Positions 1-7,128 of a DNA stretch of 35,851 nt are shown piece by piece; the first letter of the stretch is position 1, and each line of letters starts with the position of its first letter. Below the pieces are notes generated by a model, which was given only the letters and a program-made list of their open reading frames with translations, was not told the origin of the DNA and made no database searches. Source of the stretch: Marinobacter gelidimuriae (GTDB taxonomy: Bacteria; Pseudomonadota; Gammaproteobacteria; Pseudomonadales; Oleiphilaceae); assembly GCF_000372805.1 (NCBI RefSeq), contig NZ_KB889885.1, positions 164 through 36,014 of the forward strand, in the 5' to 3' direction. The position numbers and the translations under genes were made by a program.

Positions 1-79
1 GGCGACCTACAGATCAGCAACGTGCTGGCCGAAAACGCCATCCGTCCATTCGCTCTCGGTCGAAATTATCCTCGGTCCT

Positions 80-218
80 TAGTTATGTAAGGATGTGCTC
101 ATCAGGCGTTTGAGAGCCGGCCAGGATAGATGCTGATTTGTTTGGCAGTTGAAGTACTTAGCGGCATCTGCCGTGTACTGCACCGAGGTGAGTTGATCAC
201 CTGAATCTTACATAACTA
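80..218. repeat. 12-bp inverted repeat pair TAGTTATGTAAG / CTTACATAACTA
   Basis: TAGTTATGTAAG at 80-91 is the exact reverse complement of CTTACATAACTA at 207-218, enclosing 115 bases without a gene. The right arm overlaps the stop codon of the recombinase remnant, which is where recombinase genes of simple elements often abut their recombination site. Recombination-site function is inference. Confidence 0.6.
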
Positions 219-549
219 TAAGCTCTGCAAAAACTGTAAAACACTGTCCGACGGGCGGTATCGCGCCGATGCTTGGGGCGGGGCGTGGAGCCTTTTCAAT
301 GCCCGGTCCTTCATCGCCAGGTCCGCTTCGACATATTCGTGGGTGGTCACCGATATCGGTAAGGTCGGCTTCCTGTGCCTTCAACCAGTGCGCTAAATGC
401 GCAATACCATTGAAATATTCCTTGATGGCTCCTGCCGCATAACCGCGCTCATTGAGGTAACGGAGATACGCATCGGCACTCGTGCTGAGCAGTGAATCGG
501 CGAATCATTGGTATGCCAGTGGCGACAATGAATGAACAGACTCAACCAT
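216..549 (-). pseudogene. Tyrosine recombinase (phage-integrase family), internally deleted remnant
   Basis: Read leftwards from ATG at 549 with a good ribosome binding site (GGAGAGTCACCATG), the sequence gives an N-terminal SAM-like core-binding segment including DAYLRYLNERGYAAGAIKEY and GIAHLAHWLKA. An in-frame TGA lies at about codon 15. Near 340 the reading frame changes, and the next recognisable part is THEYVEADLAMKDRALKRL, the segment around the C-terminal nucleophilic tyrosine of such recombinases, ending at a TAG at 216-218. The central catalytic domain (Arg-Lys-His-Arg) is missing, so the gene is a deletion product and inactive. The protein is about 110 codons, against 300-450 for intact relatives. 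Confidence 0.65.
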
Positions 550-586
550 GGTGACTCTCCTTCCTGATCAGGGCGGAGTCACCATG
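547..586. promoter_or_regulatory. 11-bp palindrome covering both divergent start sites
   Basis: CATGGTGACTC (547-557) and GAGTCACCATG (576-586) form a perfect inverted repeat with an 18-base spacer. Each arm contains the start codon of one divergent ORF, and each ORF has a GGAG-type ribosome binding site just upstream. The symmetry suggests a duplicated initiation signal or a binding site for the element's own recombinase or regulator; the function is inferred. Confidence 0.55.
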
Positions 587-703
587 ACAGCACCGGTTAT
601 TATGGAAGGCAATTCAGTGCAGGGAGTGGATTACGGCGGTGAAAAGGCGGCGATTTTAAACGGCCTCTTTGAGAAACCTTCCATAACTGACAACCTCGGA
701 TAA
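584..703 (+). CDS. Tiny divergent ORF in the nested element (39 aa)
   Basis: ATG at 584 follows GGAGTCACC, a well-spaced Shine-Dalgarno sequence, and the frame runs 39 codons to TAA at 701-703. The peptide begins MTAPVIMEGNSVQGVDYGGE and has a normal amino-acid mix. It is not recognised. Its stop lies inside the right 12-bp inverted repeat of the element. It could be the start of a longer gene cut off by the element's end rather than a complete peptide. Confidence 0.35.
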   Translation: MTAPVIMEGNSVQGVDYGGEKAAILNGLFEKPSITDNLG

Positions 704-735
704 TTTCGATTATGGAAGTGTTTCCATAATCGAAA
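704..735. repeat. Perfect 14-bp-arm palindrome with 4-bp spacer (recombination-core-like)
   Basis: TTTCGATTATGGAA (704-717), spacer GTGT, and TTCCATAATCGAAA (722-735) are perfectly inverted. Two further half-site copies, TTATGGAAGG at 600-609 and CCTTCCATAA at 677-686, lie just inside. A pair of inverted 11-14 bp arms around a short spacer is the classical layout of a tyrosine-recombinase core site. It also ends exactly where the IS66 transposase resumes. The role is inferred. Confidence 0.55.
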
Positions 736-970
736 AGCATGGCTTTTTGCAGATACCTCGCAGGGCGCACGGGCGAGTGCAACGTGTTACTCCCTGGTCG
801 AGACCGCTAAAACCAACAGCCTGGAACCCTCGGTTTATATTCAGCATGTGCTGGAGCGCATTGCTGACGCTGACACACTGGAAAAGCTGGAGGCACTGCT
901 GCCATGGAGCGTGGATCTGGAACGAATCTCAAAAAAAGTGTCGCAGATCGACTGAGGACAAGTGGGTCGA

Positions 971-985
971 TTTAAGGGCGCTTAC
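971..985. repeat. Probable right terminal repeat of IS66
   Basis: Thirty bases after the transposase stop the sequence AAGGGCGCTTAC occurs. It matches, in reverse, the GTAAGCGCC-type termini usual for IS66 elements (recalled from the family, not checked here). Sequence character changes after 985. Confidence 0.45.
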
Positions 986-1289
986 CAACTCGCCTCCGGC
1001 CTACGCCTCATATGATGTTCTTGTTCATCAGCTCGCAGCTTTGCTAGCGGCTTCCTCCAGACCGCGCCTCGCGGGTTGGCCCTTGCCATTCGCTAGTGGT
1101 TAGCGTTCAATCGGTAAAACCGGCTGAACGGTGATCTTCCCACAGGGGACTTTCACCCCATTAGTTCATGCCCATGCTGGGCGTACACAAGGCGTTCCAG
1201 GGGATCCCGAACACTCCGCGGCTGTTTGCGCATGCCTACGGCATTGTTGCGCAAACAGCCACTCCGCATTCGGGCCCGCTGAACTGGGC
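986..1289. other. ORF-less, highly structured segment ending in a long attC-like hairpin
   Basis: No convincing gene is present. Between about 1105 and 1182 three hairpins follow each other: GTTCA/TGAAC enclosing CGGT/ACCG (1105-1129), GGGG/CCCC (1145-1159) and GCCCA-TGC-TGGGC (1170-1182). Then 1190-1290 folds into a long imperfect stem whose core is GGCTGTTTGCGCA (1220-1232) against TGCGCAAACAGCC (1248-1260), with outer pairing CCCGAA/TTCGGG and a terminal GTTAGCG (1290-1296). This is the form of an integron attC site. The whole may be a non-coding cassette, or the tail of a cassette cut by the IS66 end at 985. Confidence 0.45.
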
Positions 1290-1296
1290 GTTAGCG
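1190..1296. repeat. attC-like recombination site upstream of the SieB cassette
   Basis: A GTTAGCG core (1290-1296) ends a roughly 100-base imperfect palindrome with mispaired extra-helical bases, as in integron attC sites. The partner core at the left end (around CACAAGGC, 1187-1194) is degenerate. The SieB start codon lies 14 bases downstream with AGGAG at 1299-1303, the normal spacing for a cassette gene. Confidence 0.5.
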
Positions 1297-1309
1297 ACAG
1301 GAGCGCAAC

Positions 1310-1801
1310 ATGGATCCAAGCAAATGGTTTGAATGGGTCAAGCTTCCGACAAAGACACTTGCGGCCCTTTGTATTGTGTTTGGGATCATGGTCTTCTCGG
1401 GCGACGCAGCGCTTGAGAAGTTCGGACTAAAAGAACTTGTGCAAGAATATAGGGCCTATCTTGGTGCGGGGTTTCTAATGACGCTCGCCTTGACGCTGGT
1501 TAACAGTCTAGCCGCAGCATGGAAGTTTATTTATCCATGGATAGCGGAAGCGCATTGGGTTCGCCTTGGTAGGAAGCGCCTTCAGAGGCTTAACCCAACT
1601 GAGAAAGATATCCTTCGCTACTACATCCACAATCAGACGCGTAGCCAATCACTCCCCATTCAGGATGGTACTGTTAATGGGCTCCAGCGGGAGAAAATAA
1701 TCATCAGGGGAAGTTCTCTTGGCTCTTTGCGCGGTTTCGATTTCATAATTCAGCCATGGGCCTGGGAGTACTTGAATGAACGCCCGGAGCTTCTTGATTG
1801 A
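1310..1801 (+). CDS. Superinfection-exclusion protein B (SieB)-like membrane protein
   Basis: A 163-aa protein starting at ATG 1310 behind AGGAG. The N-terminal half has two hydrophobic segments: about residues 15-31 (KTLAALCIVFGIMVFSG) and 44-66, containing YLGAGFLMTLALTLVNSLAA. The C-terminal half is soluble, with 'NPTEKDILRYYI' and a final 'WAWEYLNE', the pattern of the SieB family, named for a prophage protein that blocks development of related phages from the inner membrane. It lies between two attC-like sites, so it is most likely a mobile gene cassette. Assignment rests on recalled family pattern; phage exclusion by this copy is inference. There is no sign of damage. Confidence 0.65.
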   Translation: MDPSKWFEWVKLPTKTLAALCIVFGIMVFSGDAALEKFGLKELVQEYRAYLGAGFLMTLALTLVNSLAAAWKFIYPWIAEAHWVRLGRKRLQRLNPTEKDILRYYIHNQTRSQSLPIQDGTVNGLQREKIIIRGSSLGSLRGFDFIIQPWAWEYLNERPELLD

Positions 1802-1811
1802 TGGCAAGTGC

Positions 1812-1894
1812 GCTAACAAGGCCAGGCACGGCGACGCCTTTTTCGTTGCGGCTTCGCCTCCACTACAAAGCCGCGCATGCTGGCGGCGTTATGT
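1812..1894. repeat. attC site (59-base element type) of the SieB cassette
   Basis: GCTAAC (1812-1817) and GTTATGT (1888-1894) are inverse core sites bounding an 83-base imperfect palindrome (AAGGCCAGGCACGGCGACGCC on the left, GGCGTTATG on the right). It starts 10 bases after the stop codon of the SieB-like gene, as expected of an integron cassette. The predicted crossover is between G1888 and T1889. Confidence 0.75.
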
Positions 1895-1909
1895 TTTCGG
1901 GAGTATGCA

Positions 1910-2611
1910 TTGAGAGACTTTTTAGTATCTTTGATAGGTGGTGGATTTGTAGGCGCAGGCGCTGTAGCAGTTCTATTCAAGCTTTTTATTCAAAACCAAC
2001 TAGCGAAGTCACAAAGAGAATTTCAACATCAGATCGACAGGAAAAGACTCCAACTTGAGGCCGAGCTAGCGGTCTTTGCAGAATCAAAGAAGGAACACTC
2101 GGTCAGTTATCAGCAAAAGAAGGTTTCAGCCCTTGAGGGTTGTTACTCTGCCGTCGTAAGTACTTCGCTTCCAAGGCATCAGTTCCGCAAAAAACCTACA
2201 ATTAGCCGGTTTTCGGGAACGCCAGAGGAACAAAACGCGTCAAGATATTTTCATCTCTTCTCAGAGAACTTCCAGGCCTTCGGGCGGGCATTTGATTCAG
2301 TATCGAATGCTTATGCCAAATTAGAGGATGTTGGCCTATATGTTGCCCCGGAGCTTGAAGGTAAAGTTACCAACACTCTCAGAAAAATAAATGACTTCTA
2401 TATGCGAAAGCATGCAGAGATGTGGAACGCCCACGAAGAGGCTGGGGAGCATTTCGACGGCAAAGGTATCGAAAGTGAACATATAACTTTTGATTTTCAA
2501 GCATTCCATAATTCGATGCTTCGAGAGTGGAACTTTGAGACAAAGGAGCTTCGTCAAGAGTTAAAAGATGAACTCCGGACGGTTCTGCAACCCGACTCGG
2601 ATCAAACATAA
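1910..2611 (+). CDS. Cassette-borne membrane-anchored coiled-coil protein, unknown function
   Basis: TTG at 1910 is preferred as the start. GGGAG (1899-1903) precedes it by six bases, and the upstream in-frame ATG (1877) lies inside the attC site of the previous cassette. The 233-aa product has one N-terminal membrane segment (LVSLIGGGFVGAGAVAVLF) and then a long charged helical, probably coiled-coil stretch (about residues 28-75). The remainder is helical and acidic. No enzyme motif is seen, and I do not recognise the family. Lying directly after an attC site, it is the second gene of a cassette array and could be another defence or stress cassette. Confidence 0.6.
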   Translation: MRDFLVSLIGGGFVGAGAVAVLFKLFIQNQLAKSQREFQHQIDRKRLQLEAELAVFAESKKEHSVSYQQKKVSALEGCYSAVVSTSLPRHQFRKKPTISRFSGTPEEQNASRYFHLFSENFQAFGRAFDSVSNAYAKLEDVGLYVAPELEGKVTNTLRKINDFYMRKHAEMWNAHEEAGEHFDGKGIESEHITFDFQAFHNSMLREWNFETKELRQELKDELRTVLQPDSDQT

Positions 2612-2633
2612 CCAGTGCAGGCAAGCGTTAGGC
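2607..2633. repeat. Shortened attC-like site
   Basis: CATAACC (2607-2613, overlapping the stop codon of the preceding gene) and GTTAGGC (2627-2633) are inverse core-like heptamers only 27 bases apart end to end, well below the usual minimum of nearly 60. It may be a site that lost its central stem, leaving the two cassettes permanently fused. Confidence 0.4.
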
Positions 2634-2653
2634 TACTTTCGAAGAGGTGAGCA

Positions 2654-2863
2654 TTGAGTATTATTAAAAGAGCAATATATTCAGATCCTTTGGCTCGTGT
2701 AATAACGGCATTACTCTGTCTTTCGTCTGTTTGGTTCTCAGCTTCATTCTTGCTTTGGAAGCTTGAGTTAATTGATTCAGGGTTCGCTGGAATGGCTATT
2801 TATATTGGCGCATTTATTGGGTCTATCTTTGACTTTCATCTATTTAATTATGGCTCTGTCTGA
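2654..2863 (+). pseudogene. Small two-helix membrane protein, 3' end replaced by IS1595 end
   Basis: TTG at 2654 has GAGGTG five to ten bases upstream. The frame gives 69 aa with two hydrophobic segments (ITALLCLSSVWFSASFLLW and an IYIGAFIGSIFDF stretch). The last codons (GSV, stop) lie inside the left inverted repeat of the IS1595-type element that starts at 2852, so the native C-terminus is lost. It follows a cassette-like core site and was probably a third cassette gene. The function is unknown. Confidence 0.5.
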
Positions 2864-3877
2864 GTTAACTGTTGCAGTGGTCTAAACTGAATTGTGAAAT
2901 CTCCGAATATGAGGGGTGATCATGAAAACGATTCAATTCTCACAGTGGATAGCCCAGCTCTCCATCCTTAACCCAGAGCAACGCGATCAACTGCGATCCC
3001 GCCTTTCGGGGGCTGGCGACTTGCCGCTGGACGTCATCAAAGCCCCCAGTCGCTGCCCGCATTGTCAGTCCCGTGAGCGTCGGTCATGGGGCTCCAGCGG
3101 TGACCTACCTCGGTATCGCTGCAAGGCCTGTGCGAAAACCAGTAATGCTCTGACGAGCACGCCAATGGCGCGATTGAGGAAGCGCCATCGTTGGCAAGAC
3201 TATGCCGAGGCGCTCACCCAGAGCTTAAGCGTGCGCAAGGCTGCAACCCATTGCGGCGTCAGCAAGAACACAGCCTTTCTGTGGCGGCACAGGTTTCTTT
3301 CTCGGATTGCTGATCACCAGGCCCAGCATGCATCTGGCATTGTCGAAGCGGATGAAACCTTCTTCTTGGAGTCCTTCAAAGGCCAGCGAGACCTGCCCCG
3401 CCCACCTCGCAAGCGAGGCGGGAGTGCCAAGCGACGCGGCCTGTCTGCTGAGCAGATCCCGGTGTTGGTGGTAAGAGATCGCAGTGGACAGCAGGCCGAC
3501 TTCAAGCTGGAAAAGCTTGATGCGCGCCACGTCGGGGAACGACTACGCCCCCTGGTAGACGCGGACGCGATTCTTTGTACCGACAGCGCAGGTGTCTATG
3601 CCCATTTTGCCAAGGCAGAAGGCATTACTCATCGACCGGTCAACCCGAGTCAGAAGCGCCGGGTTGATGGGGCTTTTCACATCCAGAACGTCAATGCCTA
3701 CGATAGCCGGCTTAAGAACTGGATGATGCCTTTTCATGGTGTGGCCACGAAGTACCTAACCCACTATCTGGGCTGGCGGCGCCTGCTTGAGCGCTACAAG
3801 GCACGGCTCAACCCATTGATTTGTCTAGGGGAGTCGCTGGGGTATACGAATGTGCAACAGCTAACTGAGACATAGCC
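2852..3877 (+). mobile_element. IS1595-family insertion sequence, complete
   Basis: The element is bounded by 25-bp imperfect inverted repeats: GGCTCTGTCTGAGTTAACTG continuing to 2876, and its counterpart at 3853-3877, with three mismatches. It is 1026 bp long and holds one transposase gene. I see no matching 8-bp target duplication (TTAATTAT on the left, TTTATTTT on the right). The left flank is a cassette gene and the right flank is the middle of wbpM. A deletion or inter-element recombination has therefore followed insertion. Confidence 0.8.
2922..3875 (+). CDS. IS1595-family transposase (ISXO2-like DDE)
   Basis: ATG at 2922 follows GAGGGG with ideal spacing; the GTG two codons earlier lies in that ribosome binding site. 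The 317-aa product has an N-terminal zinc ribbon (CPHCQS...YRCKACAKT), then a helix-turn-helix (VRKAATHCGVSKNTAFLWRH) and an ISXO2-type DDE domain. Its motifs are GIVEADETFF (first Asp), ILCTDSAGVYAHF (second Asp) and the HIQNVNAYDSRLKNWM stretch with the N-terminal part of the catalytic tail. Length is normal for the family and the frame is intact, so the copy may be active. Confidence 0.88.
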   Translation: MKTIQFSQWIAQLSILNPEQRDQLRSRLSGAGDLPLDVIKAPSRCPHCQSRERRSWGSSGDLPRYRCKACAKTSNALTSTPMARLRKRHRWQDYAEALTQSLSVRKAATHCGVSKNTAFLWRHRFLSRIADHQAQHASGIVEADETFFLESFKGQRDLPRPPRKRGGSAKRRGLSAEQIPVLVVRDRSGQQADFKLEKLDARHVGERLRPLVDADAILCTDSAGVYAHFAKAEGITHRPVNPSQKRRVDGAFHIQNVNAYDSRLKNWMMPFHGVATKYLTHYLGWRRLLERYKARLNPLICLGESLGYTNVQQLTET

Positions 3878-5464
3878 TTTATTTTTGTCGGTGGCAGCCG
3901 TATGAGCATGCGTATGCTGGTGCAGTACTCTTCCGGGCGTGATAAAGAGCGTGTGGGGATTATAGGCGCCGGTAAAACCGCTGTTCAGCTGGCTAAAGCC
4001 CTGCAGCAAGGTGACGAATACCACCCTGTCATGTTCATCAGTCTGATACCTGGCAACCACAAAACCTTAATTGTGGGTTTGCCGGCGTTTGCGTTGAGCC
4101 ATTTGGAAGAGGCGGTGCGTAGCCATCGGGTTAAACGCTTATTGTTGGCGGTTGACGCGGATATGGATGTCAATCGTCGCGAGTTGCTGACGCAGCTGGA
4201 AAAGTTGAATCTTCCGGTACAAACCGTTCCGTCGTTCAGTGAAGTGATTGCCGGCCAGGTTCGCATTAACGACATTCGCGATCTGGAAATTGAAGACCTG
4301 CTGGGGCGTGATCCGGTGTGGCCAGACAACGCCCAGGTGGCGTCGTCTCTATTCGAACGATCGGTGATGGTGACCGGTGCAGGTGGTTCGATTGGTTCTG
4401 AGTTGTGTCGGCAGATTATTCGCCACCAGCCCAAGTGCCTGGTGCTGTTTGAACAGTCAGAATTTGCTTTGTACGCTATTGAGCGTGAGCTTCAGCAGAT
4501 CAACGCTGCGGAAGGTTTGGATGTGTGTGTTCACCCGCTGTTGGGCAGTGTGGTGCATCGTCGGCGCTGTGAATCGGTGATGCGTTCGTTCGCTGTACAA
4601 ACGGTGTATCACGCGGCGGCGTACAAGCATGTGCCGCTGGTAGAGCACAATGTGATTGAGGGTGTGCAGAACAACGTGTTTGGCACATTGCACACGGCCG
4701 AGGCGGCGGTTGCAGCCGGTGTTGAGTTGTTTGTGTTGATTTCTACCGATAAAGCGGTACGGCCCACCAATGTGATGGGCGCCAGTAAGCGTATGGCGGA
4801 GTTGGTGTTGCAGGGGCTGGCGCAGCGCCAGAGCGACACGGTTTTCTCTATGGTGCGTTTTGGTAATGTGCTGGGCTCATCAGGGTCTGTGGTGCCATTG
4901 TTCCGGGATCAGATTAGCAGCGGTGGCCCGGTGACGGTCACTCATCCGGATATTATTCGCTATTTCATGACCCTTCCCGAAGCCAGCCAGCTGGTGCTGC
5001 AGGCCGGTAGCATGGGTGAGGGCGGTGAAGTGTTTGTGCTGGATATGGGCGAACCGGTCAAGATTGCCGATTTGGCTCGCAAGATGATGCATTTGATGGG
5101 CCGCCGCGAAAGAACCGCCGAGCAGCCAGACGGCGAGATAGAGCTGGTGTTCAGTGGCCTGCGCCCTGGTGAGAAGCTTTATGAGGAGTTGTTGATTGGC
5201 GACAACCCCCAGGGTACGTCACATCCGAGAATCATGATGGCCCGGGAAGTGTCTATGTCACCGGAGGAACTGGATGCCACGTTGAAGGATTTGCTGCGCG
5301 CGAGTCACGATTTTGACTGTGGCCGTGTTGTTGAAATCCTGAGTGATGCGCCTACGGGGTTTGTGCCCAATGGCGGGGTCGCGGATCTTGTTTGGTGCAA
5401 TGGTGAGACTCCACCGGCGGTTGTTCCTTCAGGGGTGAGTAACATTCGGCGGTTTCCCGTTTAA
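3878..5464 (+). pseudogene. wbpM: WbpM/CapD-type UDP-sugar 4,6-dehydratase, 5' end removed by IS1595
   Basis: The reading frame is open from the IS edge (FIFVGGSRMSMRML) and has a possible internal start at 3902 (520 aa). It contains the soluble CoA-binding-like domain (GIIGAGKTAVQLAKAL) and the extended SDR catalytic domain with VMVTGAGGSIGSE, the LISTDKAV strand and NVMGASK, where Met replaces the usual catalytic Tyr, as in WbpM/FlaA1 enzymes. Intact WbpM-type proteins are about 650 aa with four N-terminal membrane helices, which are missing here. The family makes UDP-4-keto-6-deoxy sugars for O-antigen or capsule. The soluble part could still fold, but membrane anchoring and the native promoter are gone. 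It was probably the last gene of a polysaccharide cluster. Confidence 0.85.
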
Positions 5465-5542
5465 GCTCAGAAACTACCGTCATCAAGATCTGGGCTAAGG
5501 ATGGTCTGGTTATTTGTTTTTTGAGAACAAGGAATGTTCCCC

Positions 5543-6041
5543 ATGATTAATATTTCCCACCACGGTGCCACCACCGGCGTAACTGGTTCCTGCCATGAAC
5601 TTACCTTCGGCTCCGGAGCCCATAAAAACGGTATCCTAATAGACTGCGGCATGTTCCAGGGCCAGGAAGAGGGCCTGGATGCTTCTGCTTGTGATCTCTC
5701 CATTGATTTCCCCATTGATCATATCGGATATCCGCGCACTGGTGGTTACCCATGTGCACATTGATCACGTAGGGCGGATTCCCTATTTGCTGGCTGCGGG
5801 ATTTGAGGGGTCGATTATCTGTTCGGAGCCCTCGGCCATCATGTTGCCGGAGTGAGGAGGGTGAGTGTTCGCTGGCGGTCAGGTTGCAGAGAGCCGGGCA
5901 TATTCTGGGTTCGGCTTATGTGGAATGTGATGCGCGCGAAGGTGATTCTAAGCAGCGCATTGTGTTCAGTGGCGATCTGGGTGCGCCCCATCCGCCGTTA
6001 CTGCGGGCGCCGGAGTCTTCGGTATACGGCCAAGATAGTTG
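5543..6041 (+). pseudogene. MBL-fold/beta-CASP RNA exonuclease-like gene, decayed
   Basis: From ATG 5543 the frame reads INISHHGATTGVTGSCHELT and GILIDCGMFQGQEEG, the start of an MBL-fold exonuclease of the Ysh1/CPSF-like type. After FPIDHI an apparent 7-base insertion (5726-5732, GGATATC) shifts the frame. The metal-binding motif THVHIDHVGRIPYLLAAGF then follows in another frame, until a stop after MLPE. Downstream, LQRAGHILGSAYVE and IVFSGDLGAPHPPLL continue the beta-CASP part in a third frame, with roughly 100 residues missing between. The match ends near 6041, where a recombinase remnant from the opposite strand begins. Not functional. Confidence 0.75.
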
Positions 6042-6651
6042 ACGCTGCATACATGCCTTTCTGGTTGCCGGAATGCTCCGACTTGCTGGCTTTCTGGGCC
6101 CTTCGGGTGGCATCGATCATCGGCGATCTGGGCAGGTACTCGCTAATCACCAGTTTCTTGAAAAAAATGGTCAGGCCGGCGACAACTGCGTTCATCGTCG
6201 CGGCCTTGCGACGTGTACCGGAGTCGTAGAAGGGGCGCCACTTCGGGTTGGCCATTCTCAAACCATGCTTGGAGATATAACCGCGTTGGCGGCCTTCCCC
6301 CTTTTTTTCAGCTGACCCTTTGGACGTACACCAACTGGCGGGCGGTTTCTTAACAAACTCCATATAGCCGTCGACGTCATCACCCCCAATCTCGCGTAAT
6401 GATTTCTTCCGGATAACCCAGATGTAGTTCAGGAACCGTTGCACTTCGCCCCGGAACTGAGAATAGGTCCCGGCGTTCGTCGCATGGCGCATCAAGAAGA
6501 GGGCGCCGGCATGCCAGTCGTCACGACAGCCAGAGGGTAGGGTGCTTTAAAATGCCTGTAGAGAGGGGTAGTCCTCCGGGCGATCGATCTGGTCGCTGAG
6601 AGTTTTCGGCGTATCGAATAGCGGATGCCCGGGGAATTTTGAGTTGTTCAT
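6042..6651 (-). pseudogene. Tyrosine recombinase N-terminal part, nonsense-mutated and truncated
   Basis: Read leftwards from ATG 6651 (MNNSKFPGHPLFDTP), the frame meets TAA at 6547-6549 after 34 codons and then continues in the same frame as CRDDWHAGALFLMRHATNAG and TYSQFRGEVQRFLNYIWVIR. These are the start and the SAM-like core-binding domain of a phage-integrase-family recombinase, followed by RRKAATMNAVVAGLTIFFKK and the expected domain linker. Homology stops at about 6042 where the MBL pseudogene begins, so the catalytic domain is lost. It does not look like the remnant at 216-549. Confidence 0.7.
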
Positions 6652-6856
6652 TGAGTGTGAGCCAGTTTGAGCCGATCGCTAACGCTTGTGCGTTTTGCGG
6701 TACGCATGTAGGCATCTTCCTTTGACTCGAGGTCACCAAACAGGCGTTTACGAAGCCTGTTGATGGCTCGAATCTCACGACGAATCTCATCCTTTTCGGA
6801 TTCAACGTTCAGGGCTTCGAGCATGGATTTGCGGTCCTGAAGTGCCCATTGAATGG

Positions 6857-7115
6857 TTAGAATTCGCCACGCAGAAGACCGTCGTCCGAAAGTAGACTGC
6901 CTCCATCTCCGCCATCAACATGGCCATCAATGTCGGCCACAATGAGTTTTCCTTCGGGCCCGTCAACATATCGAAGCGATCCCGAACCAGAGCCCCCAAA
7001 AATTTCGATCCCAATGGCCTGGGCTTGCCGCGCATACCGGCTCAATCCTTGCGATCCGCTCAACTTCCTTTGGGTCCAGTCCCGCGGCTTCACATTCTTT
7101 GTGATTTGCATACAT
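6857..7115 (-). pseudogene. Small unknown protein with one-base frameshift
   Basis: Read leftwards from ATG 7115 (ribosome binding site GGAG), the frame gives MYANHKECEAAGLDPKEVER. After IAR an extra base near 7050 moves it to another frame. That frame continues LSRYARQAQAIGIEIFGGSG, then SLRYVDGPEGKLIVADIDG and GGDGGSLLSDDGLLRGE to the stop at 6857. Removing one base restores an 85-aa protein. The GGSG...SLR and LIVADIDG pattern resembles small uncharacterised proteins I recall from phages and islands, but no function is known to me. The indel is either real decay or a sequencing error. Confidence 0.55.
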
Positions 7116-7128
7116 GATCGGGCTCCGG

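Larger units (their letters stand above)
60..735. mobile_element. Small recombinase-bearing element nested in the IS66 transposase gene
   Basis: The interruption of the IS66 gene is flanked by the direct repeat TCGAAA (60-65 and 730-735). It carries a perfect 12-bp inverted repeat, TCGAAATTATCC at 60-71 and GGATAATTTCGA at 698-709. Inside are a decayed tyrosine recombinase on the minus strand, a 39-codon divergent ORF, and several palindromes. The layout suggests a small tyrosine-recombinase-mobilised cassette, or the internally deleted remnant of a larger one. The family was not identified, and which repeats are the true ends is uncertain because a further palindrome lies between 709 and 735. 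Confidence 0.6.
1..955 (+). pseudogene. IS66-family transposase (TnpC) C-terminal part, split by a nested insertion
   Basis: The first 63 bases read GDLQISNVLAENAIRPFALG then R, the typical IS66 TnpC segment around the catalytic Glu (AENAIRPFALGR). The protein resumes at 734 in the correct order as KAWLFADTSQGARASATCYS and runs to a stop at 953-955 through the usual LVETAK-N-LEP-YIQHVL C-terminal domain and the ALLPW motif. About 670 bases (66-735) sit between the two halves, exactly between 'ALGR' and 'KAWLF', so a second element inserted into the transposase gene. The gene also extends beyond the left edge of the window. It cannot make an active transposase. The right end of the IS is probably at about 985 (see the terminal repeat entry). 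Confidence 0.85.

Noticed and set aside
600..782. 60-codon minus-strand frame at the IS66 junction
   Set aside because: It runs across the insertion boundary and over the coding strand of the IS66 tail; the composition is improbable.
5998..6041. Reading the recombinase remnant through to 5998
   Set aside because: From about 6041 leftwards the sequence is the antisense of the MBL exonuclease (the coding character is on the plus strand), so homology was ended there.
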